Below, piece after piece: positions 6,621-13,164 of a stretch of DNA of 13,433 nt. Location: NCBI GenBank assembly GCA_050954865.1, contig JBPBQN010000182.1:1-13433 (forward strand). Reading direction: 5' to 3'. This DNA is from Mucilaginibacter_A sp050954865. Lineage in GTDB: Bacteria; Bacteroidota; Bacteroidia; Sphingobacteriales; Sphingobacteriaceae. The notes under the pieces were generated by a model that searched no databases, was not told the origin of the DNA, and saw only the letters and a list, made by a program, of their open reading frames with translations. Each line of letters starts with the position of its first letter. The first letter of the stretch is position 1. Made by a program: the position numbers and the translations under genes.

Positions 6621-7271
6621 TTAGTTCGGCCAGGTTTCCATGCGCCAGGCACTGTCCCAAAAAAGCCATTCCAGGCGGCAGCCGGTCGTAAACGCTTCTG
6701 TCATGGTTTTTTGTTGCTGCTGAGAACAATTTGCGGCCGCTTCATCGCAAATTTGAATGGCTCTATCTACCACTTTGCCAAAATCTTCTCCGGCATAAGT
6801 ATCGATCCAGGTTTGGTACGGATTGTTGTTTTGAGTTTGATTGGCATAAATATAATCGCCCACTTTTTTATAAATCCAGAAACAAGGCAACACCGCCGCC
6901 ATGGCAACTTCCACCTGCGCAAGCGATGCTTCTTTTAGCAGGTAATTTATGTAATGATGACAGGCCGGCGAAAGTTCTGCTTTTTGATCGATGTTAAATG
7001 TTGCAAAATAATTGGCATGAAGCGCATTTTCTACCACGATGGCGCCTTCTGCAAAATGAAGAAAATCCAGCACGTAACCGGTTTGCGTTCGGGCTGCAAT
7101 CAAGGCCAAACATCGCCCAAAATGTTCTAAATAATTAGAATCCTGGCTGATGTAGAACTTAAATTTTTTGATACCCAACGTGCCGGCCATCAGTTCCTGA
7201 TTAAAAGGCATTTGGATAATCTGATCATAAATTGCTGCTGATTGTTGCCAGGCGGTTTCACTCCATTTCAT
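6621..7271 (-). CDS. tenA: Aminopyrimidine aminohydrolase / thiaminase II TenA
   Basis: Hydrolyses 4-amino-5-aminomethyl-2-methylpyrimidine (from degraded thiamine) to HMP in the thiamine salvage pathway. It can also cleave thiamine. It is all-helical and cytoplasmic, with the usual family length of about 220 residues (216 here). Active-site residues are in place: D44 in SQDSNYLEHF, the nucleophilic cysteine C130 in LPCFWIY, and E201 in LEWLFWDSAW near the C-terminus. The ATG at 7271 overlaps the end of thiD (stop at 7258) by 14 bases, indicating one transcript and translational coupling. HMP made by TenA would be phosphorylated by ThiD next door. Variant copy I of the dispersed repeat lies inside the frame. 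No odd features; confidence is high. Confidence 0.93.
   Translation of the reverse strand: MKWSETAWQQSAAIYDQIIQMPFNQELMAGTLGIKKFKFYISQDSNYLEHFGRCLALIAARTQTGYVLDFLHFAEGAIVVENALHANYFATFNIDQKAELSPACHHYINYLLKEASLAQVEVAMAAVLPCFWIYKKVGDYIYANQTQNNNPYQTWIDTYAGEDFGKVVDRAIQICDEAAANCSQQQQKTMTEAFTTGCRLEWLFWDSAWRMETWPN
6922..6951 (+). repeat. Dispersed TTTTATC-family repeat, copy I (variant, inside tenA)
   Basis: AGCGATGCTTCTTTTAGCAG followed by GTAATTTATG. The core has TTTTAGC for TTTTATC. It is antisense in tenA, encoding NYLLKEAS (109-116), a helix normal for the family, so this may be chance convergence. Confidence 0.35.
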
Positions 7272-8091
7272 TTTTGATCGAAGCTAAAGGGTTAAAAAAA
7301 TGATTGATCGGCCCGTTTCCTTCACCTGTTTTTACATCGCTTCCAAGCAAAATAGCCTGATGAATGTAGTTACATGCTTCATTTACAGCCTCTTTCAACC
7401 CAAAACCACGCGCCATAAAAGCAGCAATTGCAGACGAAAGTGAACAACCTGTGCCATGCGTATTGTTGGTTTCGATGCCTTCGGAAGTAATGATTTGGCT
7501 GATGCTGTTTTTATCGAGGTAAAAATTGTGAAGTTTTTTTCCGGTTAAATGACCACCTTTTACCAGCACGGCAAAGCAGCCGGTTTGCAAAATTTGGGTT
7601 GCTGCGGATTGCATGTTGCTTAAATTGGATGCGGCGGCATTCGTTAGGATTTGGGTTTCATCCAAATTAGGCGTTACCAATGTGGCCAGCGGAAACAGTT
7701 CTTTCTGCAAAATTTTTACCGTTTCGGTTTCGATCAACTTGTCGCCGCTGGTTGCCACCATTACCGGATCCAAAATGATGGGTACGGTTGGATAATCACG
7801 CAAAACTTCAGCAATAACCAATGCCAATGCTGCGCTGTGCACCATGCCGATTTTTATAGCTGAAGGTTTGATATCATTCATAACCGACCTGATTTGTGCG
7901 GCCACAATTTCCGGCGGAATGCTGTAGATGCCGGTTACGCCCAGCGTATTTTGCACTGTGACCGCCGTAATCGCCGAAGTGCCGAAGCAACCCAGCGCAG
8001 CAAACGTTTTTAAATCTGCCTGAATGCCGGCGCCGCCGCCGCTATCCGAACCGGCAATGGTAAGCACAGAAGGATATTGATATTTTTTCAT
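7258..8091 (-). CDS. thiD: Hydroxymethylpyrimidine/phosphomethylpyrimidine kinase ThiD
   Basis: Phosphorylates HMP to HMP-P and then HMP-PP, the pyrimidine precursor of thiamine, in the cytoplasm. It is a ribokinase fold with standard motifs: VLTIAGSDSGGGAGIQADLK (9-28), KIGM (80-83), DPVMVATSG (108-116), VKGGH (177-181) and the catalytic NTHGTGCS (210-217), with C216 in the anion hole. Length from the ATG at 8091 is 277 residues, normal for ThiD. A TTG at 8103 would add only MLIH ahead of MKKYQYPSVL and is less likely. tenA follows with a 14-base overlap. No TPP riboswitch was found in the 180 bases upstream. Residues 188-198 (HNFYLDKNSIS), in a variable loop, are encoded by DNA nearly identical to the intergenic repeat at 3005-3035. 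Confidence 0.94.
   Translation of the reverse strand: MKKYQYPSVLTIAGSDSGGGAGIQADLKTFAALGCFGTSAITAVTVQNTLGVTGIYSIPPEIVAAQIRSVMNDIKPSAIKIGMVHSAALALVIAEVLRDYPTVPIILDPVMVATSGDKLIETETVKILQKELFPLATLVTPNLDETQILTNAAASNLSNMQSAATQILQTGCFAVLVKGGHLTGKKLHNFYLDKNSISQIITSEGIETNNTHGTGCSLSSAIAAFMARGFGLKEAVNEACNYIHQAILLGSDVKTGEGNGPINHFFNPLASIKNEME
7497..7528 (+). repeat. Dispersed TTTTATC-family repeat, copy J (inside thiD)
   Basis: GGCTGATGCTGTTTTTATCG (7497-7516) is identical to 3005-3024. After AGG in place of CC, TAAAAATTG (7520-7528) is again identical. That is 29 matching bases of 32, antisense within thiD. This is far beyond chance for one coding and one non-coding site. Confidence 0.8.
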
Positions 8092-8230
8092 GTGGATGAG
8101 CAATTGATTTTTAGAACAGATTTCTTATTATTTCGGAAGAAAAAATTGTTGAGATTGCTACCACAAAAGCTGCGCCGACAGCAATTACCAATGTTGAATT
8201 TTAAAATCAATTTATAAACTTTCTATACTA

Positions 8231-8260
8231 AATTTTACCCGATAAAAGAAGCATCAGCTA
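8231..8260 (-). repeat. Dispersed TTTTATC-family repeat, copy K
   Basis: On the minus strand: TAGCTGATGCTTCTTTTATC then GGGTAAAATT. It carries the exact 12-mer GCTTCTTTTATC and lies just downstream of the MFS gene stop (8272) and upstream of thiD. TTTTA (8258-8262) and TAAAA could pair as a weak stem. Confidence 0.7.
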
Positions 8261-8271
8261 AAACAGCTTAA

Positions 8272-9471
8272 TTATTGTAATGCAGGTTCTGCCGGTGTTT
8301 TTTTTCGGTACAAAGCCATTAAAACCAGGCACAAAACAAATCCGAAGAAAGCCAAACCTGCACCTACATATTCTGGTGAAGTGTAACCGTAACCGGCTGC
8401 AATTGGTAATCCGCCTAAAAAAGCACCCAGCGCGTTGCCCATGTTTGAAGTGGCCTGCAAAACAGATGAAGCAAGCATTTCTGCACCTCGAGCTTCGCGC
8501 ATAATCAGGAGTTGCATCGGTGCAATCACACTAAAACCAACGGCGCCGGTTATAAAAGTCATGCCGATAGCAGTAACTTTAAAATGAGCTAAAAAAACGG
8601 TAGCCAACAGCGCAATAACCATACAGGTTAACAGTGCAGTAGTGGTAATTATGGGCGAAAATCGATCAGCAATCCGGCCGCTTACGAAGTTTCCGGCAGC
8701 CATTCCTAAACCTGCAATAACCATAATAATGGTGATGCTGTTGCTGCTAAAACCGGCAACGTTAGTCATTAAAGGTGCGATGTAACTGATCCAGGCGAAC
8801 ATGCCGCCGGTACCGATAGACGAAATGCCGATAATCAGCCATAAACCTGGCTGCGAAAATATTTTAAGGCTTTTGGCAAAAGTGGCTTCGGTTTCTGCTT
8901 TGATAACGGGCAACCAGAGTTTTACCGCACCGGCAGCCACCAAAGCAACAGCAGCGATCAGCATAAAAGATAAACGCCAGCTTAAATTGTGGCCAATATA
9001 TGTACCCAACGGTACACCGATGATATTGGCCACGGTTAAACCGGCAAACATCACCGAAACTGCGCGTGCTTCCCGGCCTGGTTCGGCCAATTTGCTGGCT
9101 ACAACGGCTCCGATTCCAAAAAAAGCACCGTGTGGTAAGCCGGCCAGCAAGCGCGTTAGCATTAATAAAGGATAATTTGGAGCCAATGCGAATGCGCCGT
9201 TAAATACACACACCATCAGCATTAAGCCGATTAATACTTTTTTGGGCGGCAAATGACTTGTTAAACCAACCATAATCGGTGCGCCAATTACCACGCCTAA
9301 GGCATAAATTGAAATGAGATGCCCGGCAGTTGGGATGGATACATGCAGCGAATTGGAAAGATCTGGCAGCACGCCCATCATTAAAAACTCGGTCATGCCG
9401 ATGCTGAAACCACCAATGGCAAGCGAAATCAGACTTAATTTTGCGGCTGATGAAGTTTTAACTGAATCCAT
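8272..9471 (-). CDS. MFS transporter, DHA1 family, AraJ-like exporter
   Basis: Twelve-helix inner-membrane proton-coupled efflux carrier. At 399 residues it has the normal length, and close similarity to E. coli AraJ is visible in SIGMTEFLMMGVLPDL, SIPTAGHLISIYALGVVIGA, RLLAGLPHGAFFGIGAVVAS and TVANIIGVPLGTYIG. The last is the DHA1 motif C region and marks an antiporter. GLGMAAGNFVSGRIADRFSP opens the second half. The first helix begins near residue 12; the C-terminus is short and polar (RKKTPAEPALQ). AraJ relatives are proposed to export sugars or drugs, and the substrate here is unknown. It lies 32 bases behind the YvlD-like gene on the same strand, so the two are probably cotranscribed. 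No regulator is adjacent. ATG at 9471 gives the expected short leader before the first helix. Confidence 0.9.
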   Translation of the reverse strand: MDSVKTSSAAKLSLISLAIGGFSIGMTEFLMMGVLPDLSNSLHVSIPTAGHLISIYALGVVIGAPIMVGLTSHLPPKKVLIGLMLMVCVFNGAFALAPNYPLLMLTRLLAGLPHGAFFGIGAVVASKLAEPGREARAVSVMFAGLTVANIIGVPLGTYIGHNLSWRLSFMLIAAVALVAAGAVKLWLPVIKAETEATFAKSLKIFSQPGLWLIIGISSIGTGGMFAWISYIAPLMTNVAGFSSNSITIIMVIAGLGMAAGNFVSGRIADRFSPIITTTALLTCMVIALLATVFLAHFKVTAIGMTFITGAVGFSVIAPMQLLIMREARGAEMLASSVLQATSNMGNALGAFLGGLPIAAGYGYTSPEYVGAGLAFFGFVLCLVLMALYRKKTPAEPALQ

Positions 9472-9503
9472 AAATTATACAAGAAAAACAATTGATTTTA
9501 GTT

Positions 9504-9854
9504 TTACCTCGTGCCATGCTGCAACGCAAACGATAAAAAGCTGCCATCAATTGCCAAAGCCAAAGCCAAAATCAGGGCTGGAGTGAAGCCTTTGATTTCA
9601 AATCCGGCAAAAAGCCAATCCACAATTTTTACAATTATAGCGGTAACTATCAGTCGTACAAAAAACGACAGTAACCAAAGTGTAGCCAAATTTAAAGGGA
9701 AACGGATAACTGCGCCGATAGTAGCATTAAGCAAACCGATAACCAAAGCCACTAAAATTGCGGTGCCAAAATTACGGATGATGATGGTTGGCAAAAAGTG
9801 CGACAACAGCAAAATCATGCCGGCGTTTACCAATAATTCAATAAGAAAGTGCAT
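9504..9854 (-). CDS. Phage_holin_4_2 / YvlD-like small membrane protein
   Basis: Small integral inner-membrane protein of 116 residues with four predicted helices: about 2-21 (LIELLVNAGMILLLSHFLP), 28-50 (ending GLLNATIGAVIRFP), 52-82 (LNLATLWLLSFFVRLIVTAI) and 90-110 (TPALILALALAIDGSFLSFA). The GLLNA motif after the second helix and the GFEIKGFTPALI turn match the PF04020 family, named for a holin resemblance but typically chromosomal and not proven lytic. No phage genes are nearby, so a holin role is unlikely. It is the first gene of a probable two-gene unit with the MFS exporter 32 bases downstream. Its role there is unknown. Confidence 0.8.
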   Translation of the reverse strand: MHFLIELLVNAGMILLLSHFLPTIIIRNFGTAILVALVIGLLNATIGAVIRFPLNLATLWLLSFFVRLIVTAIIVKIVDWLFAGFEIKGFTPALILALALAIDGSFLSFALQHGTR

Positions 9855-9927
9855 AAAATATTTTTTTTGAAATTTGTATTTCTGTGATTGATAAAGCTAA
9901 AAATTTCTTTTACAAAAACGCTACACA

Positions 9928-9957
9928 CTGATTTTTATCCGGTAAAAGAAGTATTGA
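9928..9957 (-). repeat. Dispersed TTTTATC-family repeat, copy L (variant, semi-palindromic)
   Basis: Minus strand: CAATACTTCTTTTACCGG followed by ATAAAAATCAG. The plus strand reads CTGATTTTTATCCGG then TAAAAG, so the site carries a core-like sequence on each strand. It lies in the divergent gap between the YvlD-like and lipocalin-like genes. Confidence 0.5.
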
Positions 9958-10057
9958 GCTGTAATTTTTTCCTGATTAAAATTTAAAGGTTTACTGGTTT
10001 GTCTCTAACTTAAAAGCGCTAAATTGTAATCTGCAACTTGTAGAGCTAAAGGTTTTG

Positions 10058-10092
10058 CAAACAAGCTTAGGCAAATTGCGTTAGCTTGTTTG
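10058..10092. repeat. 10-bp perfect inverted repeat upstream of lipocalin-like gene
   Basis: CAAACAAGCT (10058-10067) and AGCTTGTTTG (10083-10092) are separated by 15 bases and end 22 bases before the start codon. There is no T-tract, so an operator or a leader hairpin is likelier than a terminator. TAGCTTG in the right arm overlaps a possible -7-like element. Confidence 0.4.
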
Positions 10093-10114
10093 AAATTCAT
10101 CAACCTTAAATCTT

Positions 10115-10495
10115 ATGAAAAAACTTAAAAACAGCACTGTTGCTTTAGTTGTGTTTGGCTTTATGCTGGTTGCCTGCAAACAAAATGCAACCAAACAATT
10201 GGCCAAAACGTGGCAGGTAAGCAATATTGAAAATGCTGTGAAATTGCAGGATTCTATTAAAACTAAAATGCTTGCCGGTTCGCAAATGGTTTTTACAAAA
10301 GACGGGAATTATAATACAACAGGTGGAATTGGTGTTGACCAGGGAACTTATACGTTGGATAAGGATAATAAAAACTTGTCTACCATTTCTGAAGCGGGAA
10401 AAAGTAATCAAGTTTATAACATTGATAAGCTGTCTGATACAGAACTGGTTTTGAAAAACAGTGGTAACACGGTAACTTGTACAACTACAAAATAA
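10115..10495 (+). CDS. Small lipocalin-like lipoprotein
   Basis: Predicted lipoprotein of 126 residues with a hydrophobic signal (about 5-20) and lipobox LVAC, so C21 would be lipidated after cleavage. The mature part (LAKTWQVSNIENAVKL, then SQMVFTKDGNYNTTGG, GTYTLDKDNKNL and LVLKNSGNTVTCTT) follows the short-strand pattern of Bacteroidota lipocalin-like or DUF5004-type domains. In these, a TW..S.I opening strand is followed by FxxDGxY and YxxDxxxxxL repeats. No ligand can be inferred. The BON-SH3 gene follows 27 bases later on the same strand, so they may be cotranscribed. A 10-bp inverted repeat lies just upstream. Assignment to the lipocalin group is by strand pattern, not by a decisive motif. 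Confidence 0.75.
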   Translation: MKKLKNSTVALVVFGFMLVACKQNATKQLAKTWQVSNIENAVKLQDSIKTKMLAGSQMVFTKDGNYNTTGGIGVDQGTYTLDKDNKNLSTISEAGKSNQVYNIDKLSDTELVLKNSGNTVTCTTTK

Positions 10496-10522
10496 CAATT
10501 GCACAATTAAAAATTTACAATT

Positions 10523-10972
10523 ATGGGATTATTTGACGAAGTAAATAAAGCTGTTGTTAACCAGCAGCAAGTAAACAATTACACCAGCGTACTTGAAAAT
10601 GCAGGTATCACCATACCAGATTTAAAAGTGGTTGATACAAACGGAAGTTTAACAATTTCCGGAACAATTGCCGGTGCTGCGGATGCCGATAAAGCAGTTG
10701 CTGCTTTAAAAGCACAACCAGGCGTAACGGAAGTGGTTAATTTGTTAGAGTTGGAAGATTTGACTTCCCAAAACATTAAAATGCAGATTGCTACGCAAGA
10801 ATCCAACTTAAATATTCGTACCGGACCGGGAACTATTTTTGAAATTGCCGGTAAAGCAGCGCACAATTCAAGCGTACAGTTGATCAAAAGAATGTATAAT
10901 GATTGGTATTACATTAAAACCGACCAAGGCGTTGAAGGCTTTTGTTATAAAGATTATTTAAAGGAGGTTTAA
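10523..10972 (+). CDS. BON domain-SH3 domain protein, possibly cytoplasmic
   Basis: A 149-residue protein with no signal peptide or membrane segment. Residues about 15-78 look like a BON domain (VLENAGITIPDLKVVDTNGS, then TISGTIAGAADADKAVAALK and GVTEVVNLLEL). Residues about 90-147 are a bacterial SH3 domain with the classic NLNIRTGPGT (96-104), then DWYYIKTDQGVEGFCYKDYL (127-146). The arrangement recalls the E. coli potassium-binding protein Kbp (YgaU), which starts MGLF and has BON plus LysM. Here SH3 takes the place of LysM, a different wall-binding-type module. Function by analogy (K+ or envelope-stress sensing) is only inference. It follows the lipocalin-like lipoprotein by 27 bases, and a strong terminator lies 14 bases beyond its stop. 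Its ATG has no Shine-Dalgarno, like the neighbours. Confidence 0.85.
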   Translation: MGLFDEVNKAVVNQQQVNNYTSVLENAGITIPDLKVVDTNGSLTISGTIAGAADADKAVAALKAQPGVTEVVNLLELEDLTSQNIKMQIATQESNLNIRTGPGTIFEIAGKAAHNSSVQLIKRMYNDWYYIKTDQGVEGFCYKDYLKEV

Positions 10973-10994
10973 GCTGCTTTTATCATTATAAAAA
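10973..10994 (+). repeat. Dispersed TTTTATC-family repeat, copy M
   Basis: AAGCTGCTTTTATCATTATA beginning immediately at the stop codon of the BON-SH3 gene and running into the left arm of the terminator. The core is GCTGCTTTTATC, a hybrid of the two subfamilies. Confidence 0.55.
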
Positions 10995-11030
10995 AGGTCG
11001 TTTCTGTAAATAAAACGACCTTTTTTATAA
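10986..11030. terminator. Strong bidirectional rho-independent terminator
   Basis: An 18-bp perfect inverted repeat with arms at 10986-11003 and 11013-11030 (AAAAAAGGTCGTTT and AAACGACCTTTTTT at the core) and a 9-nt loop. A-runs and T-runs flank the GC part on both sides, so it works on both strands. It serves the BON-SH3 gene (plus) and the response regulator (minus), which converge here. Confidence 0.92.
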
Positions 11031-11050
11031 ACAATAATACGATAACGTTA

Positions 11051-11080
11051 CCAATTTTAGGTAGATAAAAACAGCATCGT
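11051..11080 (-). repeat. Dispersed TTTTATC-family repeat, copy N
   Basis: Minus strand: ACGATGCTGTTTTTATC, then TACCTAAAATTGG. The core GATGCTGTTTTTATC and the CCTAAAA-TTG tail match copy E. It starts five bases after the stop of the response regulator gene, within its 3' untranslated region. Confidence 0.75.
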
Positions 11081-11084
11081 ACTT

Positions 11085-12467
11085 TTAATTTTCGCCTCGC
11101 TTTAACCCAAATTTTTCAATTTTGCTGTATAAATGACTGCGTTGGATATCAATATCATCCGCCGTTTTTGATACGTTCCAGCCATTTTTTTCAAGCTTGA
11201 ATTTGATGTATTCGCGCTCGGCAAAATCTTTGTATTCCTGGAAATTTTTAAAATTATCAAAATCAGGTTGATTGCTGCTGGTTGTTTCTGTAAGCATGGC
11301 AACCGGCGCAGATGGATTGGCAAACGCTTTTACATCAGCATCGGTAATCACTTTATCGCTCAAAATAATTAAACGCTCAATCATGTTGCGCAACTCGCGG
11401 ATGTTCCCGCTCCAAGGCAAAACTTTCAGCGCATCCATTCCGGCTTCAGATATTTTTTTAACCGGCATGCCATATTCGTTACAAATCTCTTCCAGGAAAC
11501 TTCTGGTCAGCAGCGGAATATCTTCCCGACGATCACAAAGCGGCGGCACATGAATCAAAATTACACTTAAACGGTGGTACAAATCCATCCGAAAATTGCC
11601 GGCTTCGATTTCTTTTTGCAAATCTTTGTTGGTGGCCGCAATTATGCGCACATCCACATCAATTTCCTTTTCGCCACCTACGCGTGCAATTTTATTTTCC
11701 TGCAAAGCACGCAATACTTTGGCTTGGGCGGAGAGGCTCATATCGCCAATTTCATCCAGAAACAGCGTGCCGCCACTGGCCGATTCAAACTTGCCGATGC
11801 GTTGTTTTACTGCGGAAGTAAAAGAACCTTTTTCGTGTCCAAATAATTCACTTTCAATCAGTTCTGAAGGAATAGCCGCGCAATTTACTTCGATTAAAGC
11901 TGCATTGCTGCGGCTTGATTTTTCGTGCAGCCAGCGGGCAACCAGTTCTTTACCACTTCCGTTGGCGCCGGTTACCAGCACGCGCGCTTCGGTTGGTGCC
12001 ACGCGGTCTATCGTTTCTTTAATTTTGCCGATGGCCTGAGATTCGCCCAAAATTTCTCGTGTTTTAGAAACCCGTTTCTTTAAAACCTTGGTTTCGGTAA
12101 CCAATGATCCGCGATCTAAAGCGTTGCGTACGGTAATCAGCAATCGGTTTAAATCCGGTGGTTTGCTAATGAAATCGAACGCACCTTTACGGCTGGCTTC
12201 TACGGCAGTTTCTACTGTGCCGTGGCCCGAAATCATGATAAAAGGCAAATCCGGTTTATAGGTCAGCGCATCTGTTAAAACTTCCAGACCGTCCATGCGG
12301 TTCATCTTGATGTCGCATAACACCAGATTATAATCGCCTCTTTTAATCAGGTTTAAACCTTCGGCACCATTATCTACGTCATCTACCTGATAATCTTCGT
12401 ACTCCAAAATCTCCCGCAGGGTACTTCGGATGGCACGTTCATCATCTATAATCAGAATTTTCGACAT
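11085..12467 (-). CDS. NtrC-family sigma54-dependent response regulator
   Basis: Cytoplasmic transcription activator, phosphorylated by a partner kinase and then driving sigma54 promoters by ATP hydrolysis. The receiver domain (1-120) has D8/D9, phospho-acceptor D52, S80 and K102. The AAA+ domain starts at ILGES (139). Walker A is GANGSGKE (167-174), Walker B is TLFLDEIGDM (234-243), and the arginine-finger region is around YHRLSV (297-302). The sigma54-contacting loop reads GSFTSA (214-219) instead of GAFTGA, retaining the essential threonine. A Fis-type helix-turn-helix closes the protein (WNVSKTADDIDIQRSHLYSK, 430-449). Length 460 is standard. No kinase gene is adjacent. ATG start at 12467. 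Target genes cannot be told from the window. Its 3' end is followed by repeat copy N and the shared terminator. Confidence 0.94.
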   Translation of the reverse strand: MSKILIIDDERAIRSTLREILEYEDYQVDDVDNGAEGLNLIKRGDYNLVLCDIKMNRMDGLEVLTDALTYKPDLPFIMISGHGTVETAVEASRKGAFDFISKPPDLNRLLITVRNALDRGSLVTETKVLKKRVSKTREILGESQAIGKIKETIDRVAPTEARVLVTGANGSGKELVARWLHEKSSRSNAALIEVNCAAIPSELIESELFGHEKGSFTSAVKQRIGKFESASGGTLFLDEIGDMSLSAQAKVLRALQENKIARVGGEKEIDVDVRIIAATNKDLQKEIEAGNFRMDLYHRLSVILIHVPPLCDRREDIPLLTRSFLEEICNEYGMPVKKISEAGMDALKVLPWSGNIRELRNMIERLIILSDKVITDADVKAFANPSAPVAMLTETTSSNQPDFDNFKNFQEYKDFAEREYIKFKLEKNGWNVSKTADDIDIQRSHLYSKIEKFGLKRGEN

Positions 12468-12533
12468 AAAATTTATTGCTTAAAAGGCGTATGTTGATTT
12501 TTGCCGCTAAGATAGGTTTTGCCCCTGAAAAGA

Positions 12534-12566
12534 CAAACCCTTTGCCAACTTGCAGCAAAGGGTTTG
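12534..12566 (-). terminator. Hairpin downstream of RNase P RNA
   Basis: Perfect 12-bp inverted repeat CAAACCCTTTGC (12534-12545) and GCAAAGGGTTTG (12555-12566), loop 9 nt. On the minus strand it begins about 12 bases after the RNA's 3' end and is followed by TCTTTTC, a weak T-tract. It probably ends rnpB transcription before the response regulator gene. Confidence 0.7.
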
Positions 12567-12577
12567 GTGTAAAAATC

Positions 12578-12968
12578 CGGATAGCAAACCTGTAAGCCGG
12601 GTTCTGTGCCTGTTTGCACAGGTTTCTGCCATTTATCTTGGATGATAATCACTCATCACCTCCATCGGCCTACCCGTTCTGGCGTTGCGTAGCAACAAAA
12701 GCGGGCCGCTTTTTGTAATTACCAGAACTTATTTGGCCTTTCAACTCCTGAGGTTTACCGCAAGGTATGTTGCCATACCAGGCCGTGCGCTCTTACCGCA
12801 CGTTTTCACCCTTACCGGCATTGCTGCACGGCGGTTTATTTTCTGTGGCACTTGCTGTCGCCCATCCGGATGGCGCCTTCCCGTTAGGAAGCAGGATGCC
12901 CTATGCTGCCCGGACTTTCCTCCCCGAAGGAAAAACCTTACGGAGCGGCAGAACGTTTTGCTTGGGGC
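12578..12968 (-). ncRNA. rnpB: RNase P RNA, bacterial type A
   Basis: Catalytic RNA that removes the 5' leader of pre-tRNAs, working with the RnpA protein. The minus strand shows the universally conserved pieces in order: GAGGAAAGTCCGGGC near the 5' end (12922-12908), GCCACAGAAAA (about 12848-12838), GTAAGGGTGAAAACG then GCGGTAAGAGCGCAC (12815-12785), and AGAACCCGGCTTACAGG at the 3' end (12605-12589). P1 can form from AGCAAA (12962-12957) and TTTGCT (12588-12583). At about 390 nt the length is right for Bacteroidota type A. Ends are estimated to within about 10 bases. An AGCT-rich repeat lies directly upstream, and TATCTTCG (about 12977-12970) may be the -7 element. Confidence 0.95.
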
Positions 12969-12980
12969 GAAGATAGGGAA

Positions 12981-13106
12981 TAGCTTTTAGCTTTTAGCTG
13001 TCAGCCGTTAGTGGTTTGCGCTCGTAAAGCAATTAGCTGTTAGCCATCAGCTTTCAGTGATTTGCGCTGGTCATAACTGATAGCTGATTGCTAATCGCTG
13101 ACAGCT
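12981..13106. repeat. AGCT-rich direct and inverted repeat cluster upstream of rnpB
   Basis: Built from variants of TAGCTTTTAGC, AGCTGTCAGC, AGCTGTTAGC and GCTGATAGC. The ends form an imperfect inverted repeat: AGCTGTCAGCCGTTAG (12996-13011) against CTAATCGCTGACAGCT (13091-13106), 14 of 16 pairs. Inside are direct repeats GTGGTTTGCGCTCGT (13011-13025) and GTGATTTGCGCTGGT (13057-13071). No protein is coded. It abuts the rnpB promoter region. Confidence 0.65.
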
Positions 13107-13138
13107 TTCTTCAAAACAATTCATTTTCCTTCGGGTTA

Positions 13139-13164
13139 TTAATTTTAATCCGATAAAAAACGTT
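13139..13164 (-). repeat. Dispersed TTTTATC-family repeat, copy O (variant)
   Basis: Minus strand AACGTTTTTTATCGGATTAA then AATTAAT. It keeps TTTTATCGG and TTAAAATT but lacks the GCT. It directly abuts the start codon of the DUF4142 gene. Confidence 0.4.

Noticed and set aside
8092..8103. TTG start for thiD at 8103
   Set aside because: It adds only four residues ahead of an ATG that matches the normal family start.
8801..9175. Plus-strand frame of 124 codons opposite the MFS gene
   Set aside because: It is the antisense shadow of a confidently identified transporter and has no recognisable domain.
9504..9854. Prophage remnant suggested by the holin-family name
   Set aside because: No other phage gene is nearby; PF04020 members are mostly chromosomal membrane proteins.
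12210..12260. GATAAAA at about 12238 as another repeat copy
   Set aside because: It falls in the codons for the conserved receiver strand PFIMIS and lacks the GCT and TAAAATT flanks.
12685..12990. Two plus-strand open frames over 12685-12990 and 12767-12976
   Set aside because: They lie within and just past the RNase P RNA gene, antisense to its conserved sequence.
12981..13106. CRISPR array or tandem-repeat locus
   Set aside because: The repeats are irregular in spacing and sequence, with no uniform spacers, and no cas genes are present.
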